Source of the DNA: Planctomycetota bacterium
GTDB taxonomy: Bacteria > Planctomycetota > Phycisphaerae > Phycisphaerales > SM1A02
Direction: 5' to 3'
NCBI GenBank assembly: GCA_016872835.1
Contig: VGYX01000006.1
Span: forward strand, 89,940 to 153,939
DNA length: 64,000 nt
In this document: in pieces, positions 1 through 8,205 of the stretch
Layout: each line of letters begins with the position of its first letter
Numbering within the stretch: the stretch's first letter is position 1
Notes under the pieces: model-generated
The model's database searches: none
What the model was told of the DNA's origin: nothing
Seen by the model: only the letters and a program-made list of their open reading frames with translations
Translations under genes and position numbers: made by a program

Positions 1-527
1 GCGCACACCACCACGGCGCGCGTGGAGGCGATCGCCGCAAGATCTGCGCTGATGTCGAGCGTGTCCGCGAAGCCGCGGTGCACGCCACCGATGCCGCCGG
101 TGGCGAAGGTCTGGATGCCCGCAAGGCGACAAGCCGCGAGCGTGGCCGCGACGGTGAGGCCACCGGAGGCGCGTTCGGCGATCACCGGACCAAGATCGCG
201 CGCGCTGAGCTTGCGGGCGGCACGATCGGCGCCGAGTCGCTCCAGTTCCGCGGCCTCCAGACCGGCGCGAACTTCGCCGTCAAGCACGGCCATGGTGGCC
301 GGCACCGCGCCGGCTTGGCGCACGGCATGTTCCATCGCGCGGGCAAGGGCTAGATTCGCCGGGGCGGCGCTGTCCCAGCCTTCGCCTGCGACGTCGTGAA
401 GTTGCGGGGCGGCCTCTCGGGGCAAGCCATGCGTGAGCACCGCCGTCTCCAGCGCCACCACCGGCTGGCGGGCGCGCAAGGCAGCCCTGACCTCGGGGTG
501 GATCCGGATGGAAGTGCCCGTGCGCAC
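1..527 (-). CDS. psuG: Pseudouridine-5'-phosphate glycosidase (partial, C-terminus off the left edge)
   Basis: PsuG-family enzymes reversibly cleave pseudouridine 5'-phosphate to uracil and ribose 5-phosphate in pseudouridine catabolism. Reading the minus strand from 527 gives the family landmarks in order: VALETAVLTHGLP near the N-terminus, then GAVPATMAVLDG, the KLSARDL segment, and FATGGIGGVHRG followed by DISADL and VVVCA, where the window ends. About 175 of the roughly 310 residues usual for the family are visible. The chosen start is a GTG two bases after the TGA of the upstream helicase gene; the first recognisable family residues follow about 20 codons later, so an exact start is uncertain. 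The tight spacing suggests co-transcription with the helicase. No psuK-type kinase is visible, but it could lie beyond the edge. Confidence 0.85.
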   Translation of the reverse strand, partial: MRTGTSIRIHPEVRAALRARQPVVALETAVLTHGLPREAAPQLHDVAGEGWDSAAPANLALARAMEHAVRQAGAVPATMAVLDGEVRAGLEAAELERLGADRAARKLSARDLGPVIAERASGGLTVAATLAACRLAGIQTFATGGIGGVHRGFADTLDISADLAAIASTRAVVVC

Positions 528-529
528 GC

Positions 530-1873
530 TCAGCGCCGACGCGTGGCCACGCGGCCACCGAGCCGCTTGGGTGGTAGTCCCGAGGGCACCACGCCGCCCG
601 GGAACTTCGTCGGGTCGGCTACCTCGGGCACGGGCGCTTGCACCTCGAAGCGGTTGCGCTGCTGCTCCAAGTCCACCTTGCGCTTGGCCTCGAGTTCGCG
701 TCGCGCGGTCACCTCGCTGGGCACGGGGCCTGGCGTGAAGTCGGCGTACTCCTTGCGCGGGATCTCCACGTTCGTGAGCATCTCGATGTTCGTGAGCAAT
801 TCACCCTGATCGGGACAGACGAAGGTCCACGCCACGCCGCGACGACCCGCGCGCGCGGTGCGACCGATGCGGTGCACGTAGACCTCGGGATCCTCCGGCA
901 CGTCGTAGTTGATCACGTGGCTGATGTCGTCCACGTCAAGGCCGCGCGCGGCGAGATCACTTGCCACAAGCACGCTGAGCGAGCCGCCGCGCAGCTTCTC
1001 CATGACCTTGTCGCGGGCGCGCTGGTACATGTCGCCGTGGATCGGGTGGGCGTCGATGTTCTTCCTCTGCAGGTATTCCGCCACGTCGTCGACGGTGCGC
1101 TTGGTGCGGCAGAAGACCACCGTCAGGCCCGGCGTCTCGTGCGTGAGCAGGTGGTGCAGCAGGCGACGCTTGTCCCAGTGCTCCACGCCGAGGTAGCTCT
1201 GGTCCACCTGGCTGACCGTGAGGCTCTTCTCGGTGGTCACGATCTTCTCGGCGTCGCGCATGTAGCTGCGCGCGAGCTTCTCGATCTCGGCGCTGATGGT
1301 CGCGCTCACGAACACCGTCTGCGGGTGCTGCTTCATCGAGCCGAGGATCCGTCGGATGTCCTCGCGGAAGCCAATGTCGAGCATGCGGTCGACCTCGTCG
1401 AGCACCGCGACCTTCACCTTGTTGTAGGGCAGCAGGCCGCGCTCGTTCATGTCCATGACGCGGCCCGGCGTGCCCACGATGATCGCGGGACCCTTCTGAA
1501 GCTTGGTCGCCTGTGCGTTCACCGAGTTGCCTCCGTACACCGCGACCACCGTGTGGCCGCTGTGGCGCGCAAACTCGTGGAACTCCTTCGCCACCTGGAT
1601 GGCGAGTTCGCGGGTGGGCACCAGCACGAGACCCGAGAAGGCCTCGTCGGGCTTGACCCGCGCCAGCATGGGCAGCGCGAAGGCGGCCGTCTTGCCGGTG
1701 CCGGTCTTGGCCTGCCCCAGGCAGTCCCTGCCGGAGAGTGCCACCGGAAGCAGGGCGGCCTGGATCTTCGTCGGGTGCTGGAAGCCCTTCGCCTCCAGGG
1801 ATTGGAGGATGGAAGCGGGAAGGCCGAGATCGGCGAACCGCACGTTGAGATCGAAGGTTTCTGCGCTTGCCAT
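530..1873 (-). CDS. DEAD-box family ATP-dependent RNA helicase (RhlE/CsdA type)
   Basis: A 447-residue RNA helicase core with all expected motifs: a Q-motif region GFQHPTKIQ (30-38), Walker A AKTGTGKT (55-62), PTREL (86-90), GG (114-115), TPGR (135-138), motif II, SAT (190-192), the RGLDVDD segment near 310 and HRIGRTAR (334-341). Motif II reads DEVD (159-162) instead of DEAD, an uncommon variant at the third position. The C-terminal tail is short and basic, ending in a run of arginines. The start is the ATG just upstream of the conserved N-terminus; the reading frame stays open far upstream only because it runs antisense to alr. It is divergent from alr with about 57 bp between starts and lies just upstream of psuG. 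The role is probably ribosome assembly or RNA turnover. Confidence 0.95.
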   Translation of the reverse strand: MASAETFDLNVRFADLGLPASILQSLEAKGFQHPTKIQAALLPVALSGRDCLGQAKTGTGKTAAFALPMLARVKPDEAFSGLVLVPTRELAIQVAKEFHEFARHSGHTVVAVYGGNSVNAQATKLQKGPAIIVGTPGRVMDMNERGLLPYNKVKVAVLDEVDRMLDIGFREDIRRILGSMKQHPQTVFVSATISAEIEKLARSYMRDAEKIVTTEKSLTVSQVDQSYLGVEHWDKRRLLHHLLTHETPGLTVVFCRTKRTVDDVAEYLQRKNIDAHPIHGDMYQRARDKVMEKLRGGSLSVLVASDLAARGLDVDDISHVINYDVPEDPEVYVHRIGRTARAGRRGVAWTFVCPDQGELLTNIEMLTNVEIPRKEYADFTPGPVPSEVTARRELEAKRKVDLEQQRNRFEVQAPVPEVADPTKFPGGVVPSGLPPKRLGGRVATRRR

Positions 1874-1930
1874 GAAATTCCGGGGGAGGGGTGATGGTAA
1901 GGCAAGCCGGGAGTCGATACAAAGTGCGCC

Positions 1931-3190
1931 GTGCGTGCTCGAAGTGAAGTGCTGATCGACCTTGCGGCCCTCGACCACAACCTGGCGGCGATCCGCGGCA
2001 TGCTTCGGCAGGGCACGCGCCTCGGTGTCGTGGTGAAGGCCGACGCCTATGGACTCGGCGCGGCCCGGATCGCGCGCCACATGGCCTCGCAGGTGGACAT
2101 GCTGGTGGTCTTCGGTCTGGACGAGGCCGAGGTGGTGCACGCCGCCGCGCCGACCACGCCCGTGCTGGCGCTGATGCCGACGCATGAGATCGACGCCGGC
2201 AGTCCCATGCACGGCATGCTGCTGCGCGGATTGCTGCATCTTTCCGCGCACGATGCGGGACAGGTGGCGCGACTCGAGCGCGTGGCGGGTGAACTGGGCG
2301 TGCGCATGCCGCTGCATCTGGAGGTCGACACCGGCCTGGGTCGTGGCGGCTGCCTGCCCGAGGAGGCGACCGCGCTGGTGGCGCGCATCCGCGCGAGCGA
2401 GCGACTTGAACTTGCGGGCGCCTTCACGCACTACGCCAGTGCGGGTGGAAGCGAGATTGCGACCGACGTGCAGCGCGAGCGGTTCGAGGCGTGGGTGGCA
2501 CAGGCCGCGCTGCCGCAGAATTGCCTGCTGCACTCGGCAAGCACCTTCGCGGCGATCCGCGACCCGCGCTTCCATCACCACATGGTGCGCGTGGGTCTGG
2601 CGTGGACGGGACTCTCGTTCGAGGGCACGCGCGACGGCCGCAGCATGACCGCGGCGCGCACGCTGCGCCCCGTGTTCAGCTGGCGCAGCCACGTGATGCA
2701 GGTGCGGCAGCTGCCGCCGGGCAGTGCCGTGGGCTATGGCAGTCGCTGGGTGGCGCGCACGCCAAGCGTGGTGGGACTCGTGCCCGTGGGCTATGCCGAT
2801 GGCTATCCGCTGCTGCCGATGGACGCGCGCACGCTGCGCCCGGCGCTGGCCGAACGACGCATGGTGCGCGTGCAGTACGGCTCGGACGGCTCGACCGGCT
2901 GGGCGGAAGCGCCCGTGATCGGCGCCGTCAGCATGGACCAGATCGCGATCGACCTGACCGCGATCGCCGCCGCGCTTCCCGCCGCGGGCCTGTACGCCGC
3001 GGTGGAGGTGGTGTCGGGAGACTCCTCGGCGCCGAATCACGCCGCGCGAGTGGCCTCGATGACCGGGCAGCACGCCTACGAACTTCTGTGCCGTATTCCG
3101 GCTCGCGTTGCAAGGCGCTATCTGGCGGCGCAGGAGCCGGTGGCGCAGGTCGCCGACGAGCCGGTCGCTGTCGTGCGCGTGGCCAGCTGA
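1931..3190 (+). CDS. alr: Alanine racemase
   Basis: PLP-dependent interconversion of L- and D-alanine, supplying D-alanine for peptidoglycan. At 419 residues it is slightly longer than the usual 360-390. The N-terminal barrel carries VVKADAYGLG with the PLP lysine at about K36; the C-terminal domain has AVGYGSRW with the catalytic tyrosine at about Y269, followed by the conserved VGYADGYP and GAVSMDQ segments. Translation starts at GTG 1931. The gene opens a plus-strand run with mqnA and the HTH protein, with 41 bp to mqnA. Presence of alr argues for a peptidoglycan wall, which is now accepted for planctomycetes. Confidence 0.93.
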   Translation: MRARSEVLIDLAALDHNLAAIRGMLRQGTRLGVVVKADAYGLGAARIARHMASQVDMLVVFGLDEAEVVHAAAPTTPVLALMPTHEIDAGSPMHGMLLRGLLHLSAHDAGQVARLERVAGELGVRMPLHLEVDTGLGRGGCLPEEATALVARIRASERLELAGAFTHYASAGGSEIATDVQRERFEAWVAQAALPQNCLLHSASTFAAIRDPRFHHHMVRVGLAWTGLSFEGTRDGRSMTAARTLRPVFSWRSHVMQVRQLPPGSAVGYGSRWVARTPSVVGLVPVGYADGYPLLPMDARTLRPALAERRMVRVQYGSDGSTGWAEAPVIGAVSMDQIAIDLTAIAAALPAAGLYAAVEVVSGDSSAPNHAARVASMTGQHAYELLCRIPARVARRYLAAQEPVAQVADEPVAVVRVAS

Positions 3191-3231
3191 AGCGCACGCG
3201 CCCCGATCGCTTCGCCTACAGTTTCCTTCCC

Positions 3232-4119
3232 ATGGCGCTGGCTTCAGCGGATCCCGTTGCTGTTCCTTCCGCGCCGCATGTCGCGGCGGCCGTGACGCGC
3301 CTGGGCGTGGTGCGCTACCTGAACACGCGGCCGTTGATCGCGGGCCTGGAGCGGCTGCAGGGACTTTGCATGCGTGGTGAGGTGCCGGCGGACCTGATCG
3401 GCACGCTGGAGCGTGGCGAGACCGACGCCGCGCTCTGTTCCAGCATCGACTTCCAGCACAGCGATGCCGATCTGGTGATCCTGCCCGCGGGCCTGCTGGG
3501 CTGTGACGGTCCCACGATGACCGTGAAGATCTTCTCGCGCGTGCCGCTGGATCGGCTTGATCGCCTGCACGCCGACGCCGACAGTCACACCAGTCGCGTG
3601 CTGGCGCAGCTGGTGCTGGGACATCGCAATGGCCGCATGCCGACGCTGGTGGATGGGCTGCCCGTGGCGCGCGAGGCCGAGGCCATGCTGCTGATCGGCG
3701 ACAAGGTGGTACTGCATGCGCCCGACGCACGCGAGTTCCCGCACACGCTGGATCTGGGACAGGCGTGGAAGGAGTGGACGGGCCTGCCGTTCACGTTCGC
3801 GTGCTGGATGGCGCCGCGCCCGCGCGACGCCGCCGCGCACGCGCGCCTGCGCACCTTGGCGCAGCTGCTGGATCACCAGCGCCGCCGCAACGCGATGCGT
3901 CGCGAGCCGCTGGCCGCGATCGAGGCGCGCGCGCATGGATGGCCCGCACCCGATGCGCATCGATACCTGAACGAGCTGCTTCGTTTCGAGTGGAACGACC
4001 GGCAGCGCGAGGGACTCGAGAGCTTCTGGAAGCGCGCCTTCGACGCGGGCCTGCTGGCGCGTCATCGTTCGCTGGCCCTGCTGGAGAGCGCATGCCTCCC
4101 CGCGCACGCCTGCGCCTGA
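3232..4119 (+). CDS. mqnA: Chorismate dehydratase, futalosine-pathway menaquinone biosynthesis
   Basis: MqnA removes water from chorismate to give 3-[(1-carboxyvinyl)oxy]benzoate, the first step of the futalosine route to menaquinone. This 295-residue protein has the MqnA/MqnD-type periplasmic-binding-protein-like fold signature: LGVVRYLNTRPLIAGLE near residue 25, then the VPADLIGTLERGETDAALCSS segment, a central GDKVVLHAP, and LGQAWKEWTGLPFTFACW around 180. The ATG at 3232 follows a short non-coding gap after alr. The stop overlaps the start of the next gene by 28 bp, suggesting translational coupling. No other mqn gene is seen in the window. Confidence 0.9.
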   Translation: MALASADPVAVPSAPHVAAAVTRLGVVRYLNTRPLIAGLERLQGLCMRGEVPADLIGTLERGETDAALCSSIDFQHSDADLVILPAGLLGCDGPTMTVKIFSRVPLDRLDRLHADADSHTSRVLAQLVLGHRNGRMPTLVDGLPVAREAEAMLLIGDKVVLHAPDAREFPHTLDLGQAWKEWTGLPFTFACWMAPRPRDAAAHARLRTLAQLLDHQRRRNAMRREPLAAIEARAHGWPAPDAHRYLNELLRFEWNDRQREGLESFWKRAFDAGLLARHRSLALLESACLPAHACA

Positions 4120-5738
4120 GCGCCGCGACGCGCCTGGATCGACAGCTGGAATTCGCGGGGGCGGATGCGCTTCGACGCCATGCGCTGCGGGCCGAGTCGC
4201 TGGTGCGCGAGATTCCGCGCGACGCGCTGGTGAGCGAGGCGTGGCTTGTGGAGCGGCTGACCGGCGTGCGAAGCCGTGACGCCGACACCGGCGCGACGCT
4301 GGTGGGACAGGCCGTGGCGATGGACAGTGCGGCGCTTGCGCTGCGCTGGTCGGAGCGGGGGCCGTTGCGACCCGAGGACCTTCCCGGCGGTGCGATCGCG
4401 CTGGAGGAAGCCGCGCGGCGCATGGGCGTGACGGTGCGTTCACTGCAGCGATGGCGTCGGCAGGGGCTCGTGTCCGTGCGGGTGCGCTTCGGGCGGTCCG
4501 TTCGCTCGGCGATCTCGGGCGAGACGCTGGCGTGGGCGCAGCGCGAGCTCGTGGCTAAGCGGCCCACGCGCACGCGGGATCCCGCGCGACGTGAGCGACT
4601 GGTCGATGTTGCGCGATCGATCGTGGCGTCCGGCGCTTCGCTGCATGCGGCGTCACGCGCGGTGGCGAGCGCGACGGGGGCCTCCGTCTCGACCGTGCGA
4701 CGCGCGTTGGTCGCGGCCGAACGCAGCGGGGCGTTGCCGCGCCTGACGCGTCGCGAGACACCGGGGGCGCGCACGCGGTCGGCGGCATGGCGCGCCTGGC
4801 GACGTGGCGCGGGATTGGCGGAAGTGGCGGAGCCGCTGGCGCGCAGTTCGGCCGCGACCCTGCGACTCATCCGTCGCGAGCGACGCGATCGGCTTCGATC
4901 GCTCCGGCTTCAGGTGCCTGCGCTGCCGACCTTCACGCGCGCGGATGCGGCCGACACGCTGCTGGCTCCGAAGTCCGTGCGAAGCGGACTTGCGGCGCGA
5001 CCATGGCCTCACGAGGCACGCGGGTTCCTGCGGCGATTTCCGCCCGGCGTGCCGGGCGCCGATCGTGCGTGGGCGACCGATGCGCAGCGGCTTGTGGCGC
5101 TTCGATTCCTGCTGTGGCGCGTGGAGCGCGAGATCGCCGCGCTGCGAGGTTCGGATCCCGGTGCTGGCCTGGACCGGGCCGAGGCGAACCTGCGTTGGGC
5201 GGCGCGGCTGAAGGTGTCGCTTGTCGAGAACGCGCTTCCGGGTGCGCTGGGCCGGCTGCAAGCGATGCGTGCGGGTCCGCTGACCGGTCTGCCTTCCAGC
5301 GCGTTGCGTCGGGCGATCGTGGCGGCGGTTTCGGCCGCGGGCGAGGTCGTCGCCGAGGCCATGCTGAGCGAGCACGCGATCGAGCGCCCGCGTCTGGCGG
5401 CGCTGGCCGCCGCCACCGTGGAGCGGGCCGTGGCGGGGGCGTCGTGGCTTCGTCCGGGCGCGGCAAGCCGCGAAAGTGAGGTGACCTTGCCGCCTTCACT
5501 GCGTGACTCGGTGACGCCATGGGTGGAATGGGTGCCGCTGCGCGACGATCTTGCGGAGCTGGCGGCCGCCGATCGCGGCCACGGGGCGCGCGTGCTTGAG
5601 CGTCGCTTCGGATGGGACGGCGCGCCGCCGCTTTCCGGGCAGGATGCGGCACAACGGCTCGGCATGGACGCGCGCCACGCGGGGAAGATCGCAGCAGAAG
5701 CCTTCCGAAGGCTTCGTGCAGTGCCAGTGGGCCGATGA
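4092..5738 (+). CDS. Multi-HTH protein resembling a divergent sigma-70 factor
   Basis: A 548-residue, very arginine-rich protein that I recognise only by architecture. Residues about 100-150 form a MerR-like helix-turn-helix (IALEEAARRMGVTVRSLQRW). Two further HTH-like units follow: 170-210 (GASVSTVRRALVAAE) and 235-265. The middle segment RAEANLRWAARLKVSLVENAL (about 362-382) resembles sigma region 2 (AEANLRLVVSIAKKY-type). The C-terminus (about 480-545, HGARVLERRFGWDG then DAAQRLGMDARHAGKIAAEAFRRLRA) resembles sigma region 4, including the RFG and final HTH. It could be a specialised sigma factor or a DNA-binding regulator that borrowed sigma parts. It overlaps mqnA by 28 bp and ends just before convergent rpsI. 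Confidence 0.7.
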   Translation: MPPRARLRLSAATRLDRQLEFAGADALRRHALRAESLVREIPRDALVSEAWLVERLTGVRSRDADTGATLVGQAVAMDSAALALRWSERGPLRPEDLPGGAIALEEAARRMGVTVRSLQRWRRQGLVSVRVRFGRSVRSAISGETLAWAQRELVAKRPTRTRDPARRERLVDVARSIVASGASLHAASRAVASATGASVSTVRRALVAAERSGALPRLTRRETPGARTRSAAWRAWRRGAGLAEVAEPLARSSAATLRLIRRERRDRLRSLRLQVPALPTFTRADAADTLLAPKSVRSGLAARPWPHEARGFLRRFPPGVPGADRAWATDAQRLVALRFLLWRVEREIAALRGSDPGAGLDRAEANLRWAARLKVSLVENALPGALGRLQAMRAGPLTGLPSSALRRAIVAAVSAAGEVVAEAMLSEHAIERPRLAALAAATVERAVAGASWLRPGAASRESEVTLPPSLRDSVTPWVEWVPLRDDLAELAAADRGHGARVLERRFGWDGAPPLSGQDAAQRLGMDARHAGKIAAEAFRRLRAVPVGR

Positions 5739-5745
5739 GGGCCGC

Positions 5746-6198
5746 TCAGCGCTTGCTGAACTGGAAGCGACGACGGGCGCCAGCCTGGCCGTACTTCTTG
5801 CGCTCGACCTTTCGGGCGTCGCGGGTGAGCAGGCTCTGCTCACGAAGCACGGTCTCCTGCGCGGGCTCGTAGGCGAGCACGGCGCGGGCGAGGGCGAGCT
5901 GCATGGCGCCGGCCTGACCGGTCACGCCGCCGCCCGCGCAATTGGCGCGCACATCGATCGAGCCCTTCAGGCCCGACTTCTCGAGGACCGCGAGAATGTT
6001 CTTGCGGTCACGCTCGATGACGAAGAATTCCTCGAACGGACGCTCGTTCACGAGCATCACGCCCTTGCCGGGCTTCACGCGCACGCGGCAGGTGCTGGTC
6101 TTGCGGCGGCCGGTGGCCCACCACCAACCGAAGCGGTCGGCGGGCTGCTGGGCGCGCAGGGGGCGGGCGGCGGGGGTCGAGGCGGTGAAGGTGGTCAT
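5746..6198 (-). CDS. rpsI: 30S ribosomal protein S9 (uS9)
   Basis: A component of the small-subunit head whose C-terminal tail reaches the P-site tRNA. The 150-residue product has the hallmark TGRRKTSTCRVRVKPG, the GGGVTGQAGAMQLALARAL-like core, and the terminal KKYGQAGARRRFQFSKR tail. About 25 extra N-terminal residues precede the conserved part; no better internal start was evident. It lies 14 bp downstream of rplM, the usual bacterial order, and converges on the sigma-like gene with only 7 bp between the stops. Confidence 0.97.
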   Translation of the reverse strand: MTTFTASTPAARPLRAQQPADRFGWWWATGRRKTSTCRVRVKPGKGVMLVNERPFEEFFVIERDRKNILAVLEKSGLKGSIDVRANCAGGGVTGQAGAMQLALARAVLAYEPAQETVLREQSLLTRDARKVERKKYGQAGARRRFQFSKR

Positions 6199-6212
6199 GC
6201 GTCAGCTCGTGA

Positions 6213-6668
6213 TCAGCGGGTGGTTCGGCGGGACTTCACTTCCAGTGCCTTCGGCGACTGGGCGGTGTGCGGGTGCTCGGCACCTGCGAACACCTTCAGG
6301 CGGCGGCGCATCTTGCTGCCAAGCGGACCGCGGGGAAGCATGCGGATGATGGCCTGCTCGACCATCGAGCAAGGATCCTCCTTCTGCAGGGTGCGGTAGG
6401 TGCGCACGCGCAGGCCACCGGGGTAGCCGCTCCAGCGGCGCAGCGTCTTCTGATCGGCCTTCCGACCGGTCAGCTCGACGGCGCTCGCGTTGGTCACCAC
6501 GACCGCCTCGCCGCAATCGACGTTCGGCGTGTAGTCCGGGCGATGCTTGCCCATGAGGACGGTGGCGACCTGGGTGGCGAGACGGCCCAGCACCTTGCCG
6601 GAAGCGTCGACATGACGCCAAGTGAGGTGGTTGGAACCGGGCTTGATGAAGGTGGTCTGGCGAGGCAT
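6213..6668 (-). CDS. rplM: 50S ribosomal protein L13 (uL13)
   Basis: An early-assembly 50S protein, 151 residues, normal for the family. It shows the conserved order RHVDASGKVLGRLATQVA, LMGKHRPDYTPNVDCG, VVVTNASAVELTGRK, the YPGGLR segment, and MLPRGPLGSKMRRRLKVFAGAEHPHTAQ near the C-terminus. Its minus-strand ATG at 6668 begins the rplM-rpsI operon. The 137 bp to the divergent CPBP gene would hold the promoter; I see no clear -35/-10 pair there. Confidence 0.97.
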   Translation of the reverse strand: MPRQTTFIKPGSNHLTWRHVDASGKVLGRLATQVATVLMGKHRPDYTPNVDCGEAVVVTNASAVELTGRKADQKTLRRWSGYPGGLRVRTYRTLQKEDPCSMVEQAIIRMLPRGPLGSKMRRRLKVFAGAEHPHTAQSPKALEVKSRRTTR

Positions 6669-6805
6669 GTTTCGTGTTCCTGTTGCCCGATGGGCAGAAC
6701 GGAGAAGGATAGGAAAATCGCCCTTTCTGTCAAGGGGTTCGGGGTGTCCCGTCCGGGAGTTGAAACTCTTGGCGGGGCCGAAATTGGACCGCTAGCCTGC
6801 AGGCC

Positions 6806-8185
6806 ATGCCCTCCGCGCTTCGAAAAGGCCTTGTCTGGCTGCTTCTGGTCCTCGTTCCGGCGCTCTGGATCGGGCTGGAAAGCACGGGGGGCGCGGATCA
6901 CCCGGCCGAGGGGGAGGCTCCGTCGGAGGCGGCGAGCCTGAGCCCGATCACGGTGATGCAGGGACGCTTGGCCGTGTTGCTGGGGGGTCAGGCGCTTGAA
7001 CCGGCGGACCCGCTGGGAACCCGACCGATGGCACGGCTGGCCGCGGCCATGGTGCTGGCTCGAGCGGGTCAGCGCGAGCGTGGCCTGGAGCAGATCCAAC
7101 TCGCGCAGGAGTCGAAGGAGGACGCGACCGCTGCGGATCTTGTCGAGGCCGTGCGCGCTGCGGTGCAGGTGTGGCCCATCCGGGGCGACGATGGCGTGCG
7201 TTCAACGGCGCCCAACGCGCTGACCGCCGAGCAGTGGAAGGCGCTCGACGCGCACATGGGGTGGTTCGCCACGCTCGCGCGTGCGGATCTGGATGGCGAT
7301 CCCGCGGCGGAGAAGAACGTGAGTGACGGACTCGACTGGCTCATGATCCTGCTGGCCATCGCCGCGATCTGGTTCGTCGGCGTGGGACTGGCCGGCGTGG
7401 TGCTGCTCGTGGTGCTGCTGAGCCTGGCGATCGTGAAGCACATTCGCAGCGGCATCGAGACTTCGCCAAGCATGCAGGTGATTCTGGGGGAGACCTTCAT
7501 CGCGTGGATGCTGACGTTCCTGGTGATCCGCGTGGTGAGCGGGTGGCTGTTCGATCGGGGCGAACCGGGTGCGGGCGCGATGTGGATCTCGATGGCGTGC
7601 ACCTTCGCCAGCCTTGCGGCGCTCCTGTGGGCGCGCGTGCGCGGCGTGCGCTGGCGCACCTTCGCGGGGGCCGCGGGCCTGCGCTGGCACGGCGGATTCT
7701 TCCGGTTCTGCTGGATGAGCGCGACCAGCTACGCCTGCGCGCTTCCATGCATGGGCATCGGTGTGGCGGTGGGGTTGGCTCTCTCGAGCCTGATGAAGGG
7801 CCGAAGCTTCCAGGATGTCAGCCATCCGGTGCAGGAGATGCTTCCCGGAGCCTCGGGCGGCATGGTGGTGGCGCTGTTCGCGATCGCCTGCGTGGCCGCG
7901 CCCGTGGTCGAGGAGATCGCCTTCCGCGGACTGCTGTATGGACACGTGCGTCAGGAGACCGCGCGCTGGCCCCGCTTCCTGTCGATCGCGCTTGCGATGC
8001 TGTTCAGCGCCACGATCTTCGCCGCGATCCATCCGCAGGGCGTGCTGGCGGTGCCGGCGTTGGCGGGGGTGTCGCTGGGGTTCTGCATCACGCGCGAGTG
8101 GTCAGGCAGCGTGTATCCCGGGATGGTGGCGCACGGTGTGCACAACGGCATCCTGCTTGCGCTGAACCTGGTGCTGCAGCCGTGA
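6806..8185 (+). CDS. CPBP-family (CAAX/Abi) intramembrane metalloprotease
   Basis: A 459-residue membrane protein with an N-terminal hydrophobic segment (residues 7-22), a hydrophilic alpha-helical region to about 170, then multiple membrane segments. The C-terminal CPBP (Abi) domain carries the glutamate motif EEIAFRGLLYG (E369, E370, R374), the FAAIHP histidine motif and a final HGVHNG helix, as expected for Rce1-like glutamic/metal-type proteases. The natural substrates of bacterial CPBP proteins are mostly unknown. The downstream lipoprotein begins about 20 bp after the stop and may share the transcript. Confidence 0.88.
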   Translation: MPSALRKGLVWLLLVLVPALWIGLESTGGADHPAEGEAPSEAASLSPITVMQGRLAVLLGGQALEPADPLGTRPMARLAAAMVLARAGQRERGLEQIQLAQESKEDATAADLVEAVRAAVQVWPIRGDDGVRSTAPNALTAEQWKALDAHMGWFATLARADLDGDPAAEKNVSDGLDWLMILLAIAAIWFVGVGLAGVVLLVVLLSLAIVKHIRSGIETSPSMQVILGETFIAWMLTFLVIRVVSGWLFDRGEPGAGAMWISMACTFASLAALLWARVRGVRWRTFAGAAGLRWHGGFFRFCWMSATSYACALPCMGIGVAVGLALSSLMKGRSFQDVSHPVQEMLPGASGGMVVALFAIACVAAPVVEEIAFRGLLYGHVRQETARWPRFLSIALAMLFSATIFAAIHPQGVLAVPALAGVSLGFCITREWSGSVYPGMVAHGVHNGILLALNLVLQP

Positions 8186-8205
8186 GCGTCGCGTACCCTT
8201 CCCGC

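Noticed and set aside
1874..3730. A minus-strand frame open far upstream of the helicase start
   Set aside because: It runs antisense to alr and mqnA, whose coding is clear; the helicase begins at its conserved N-terminus.
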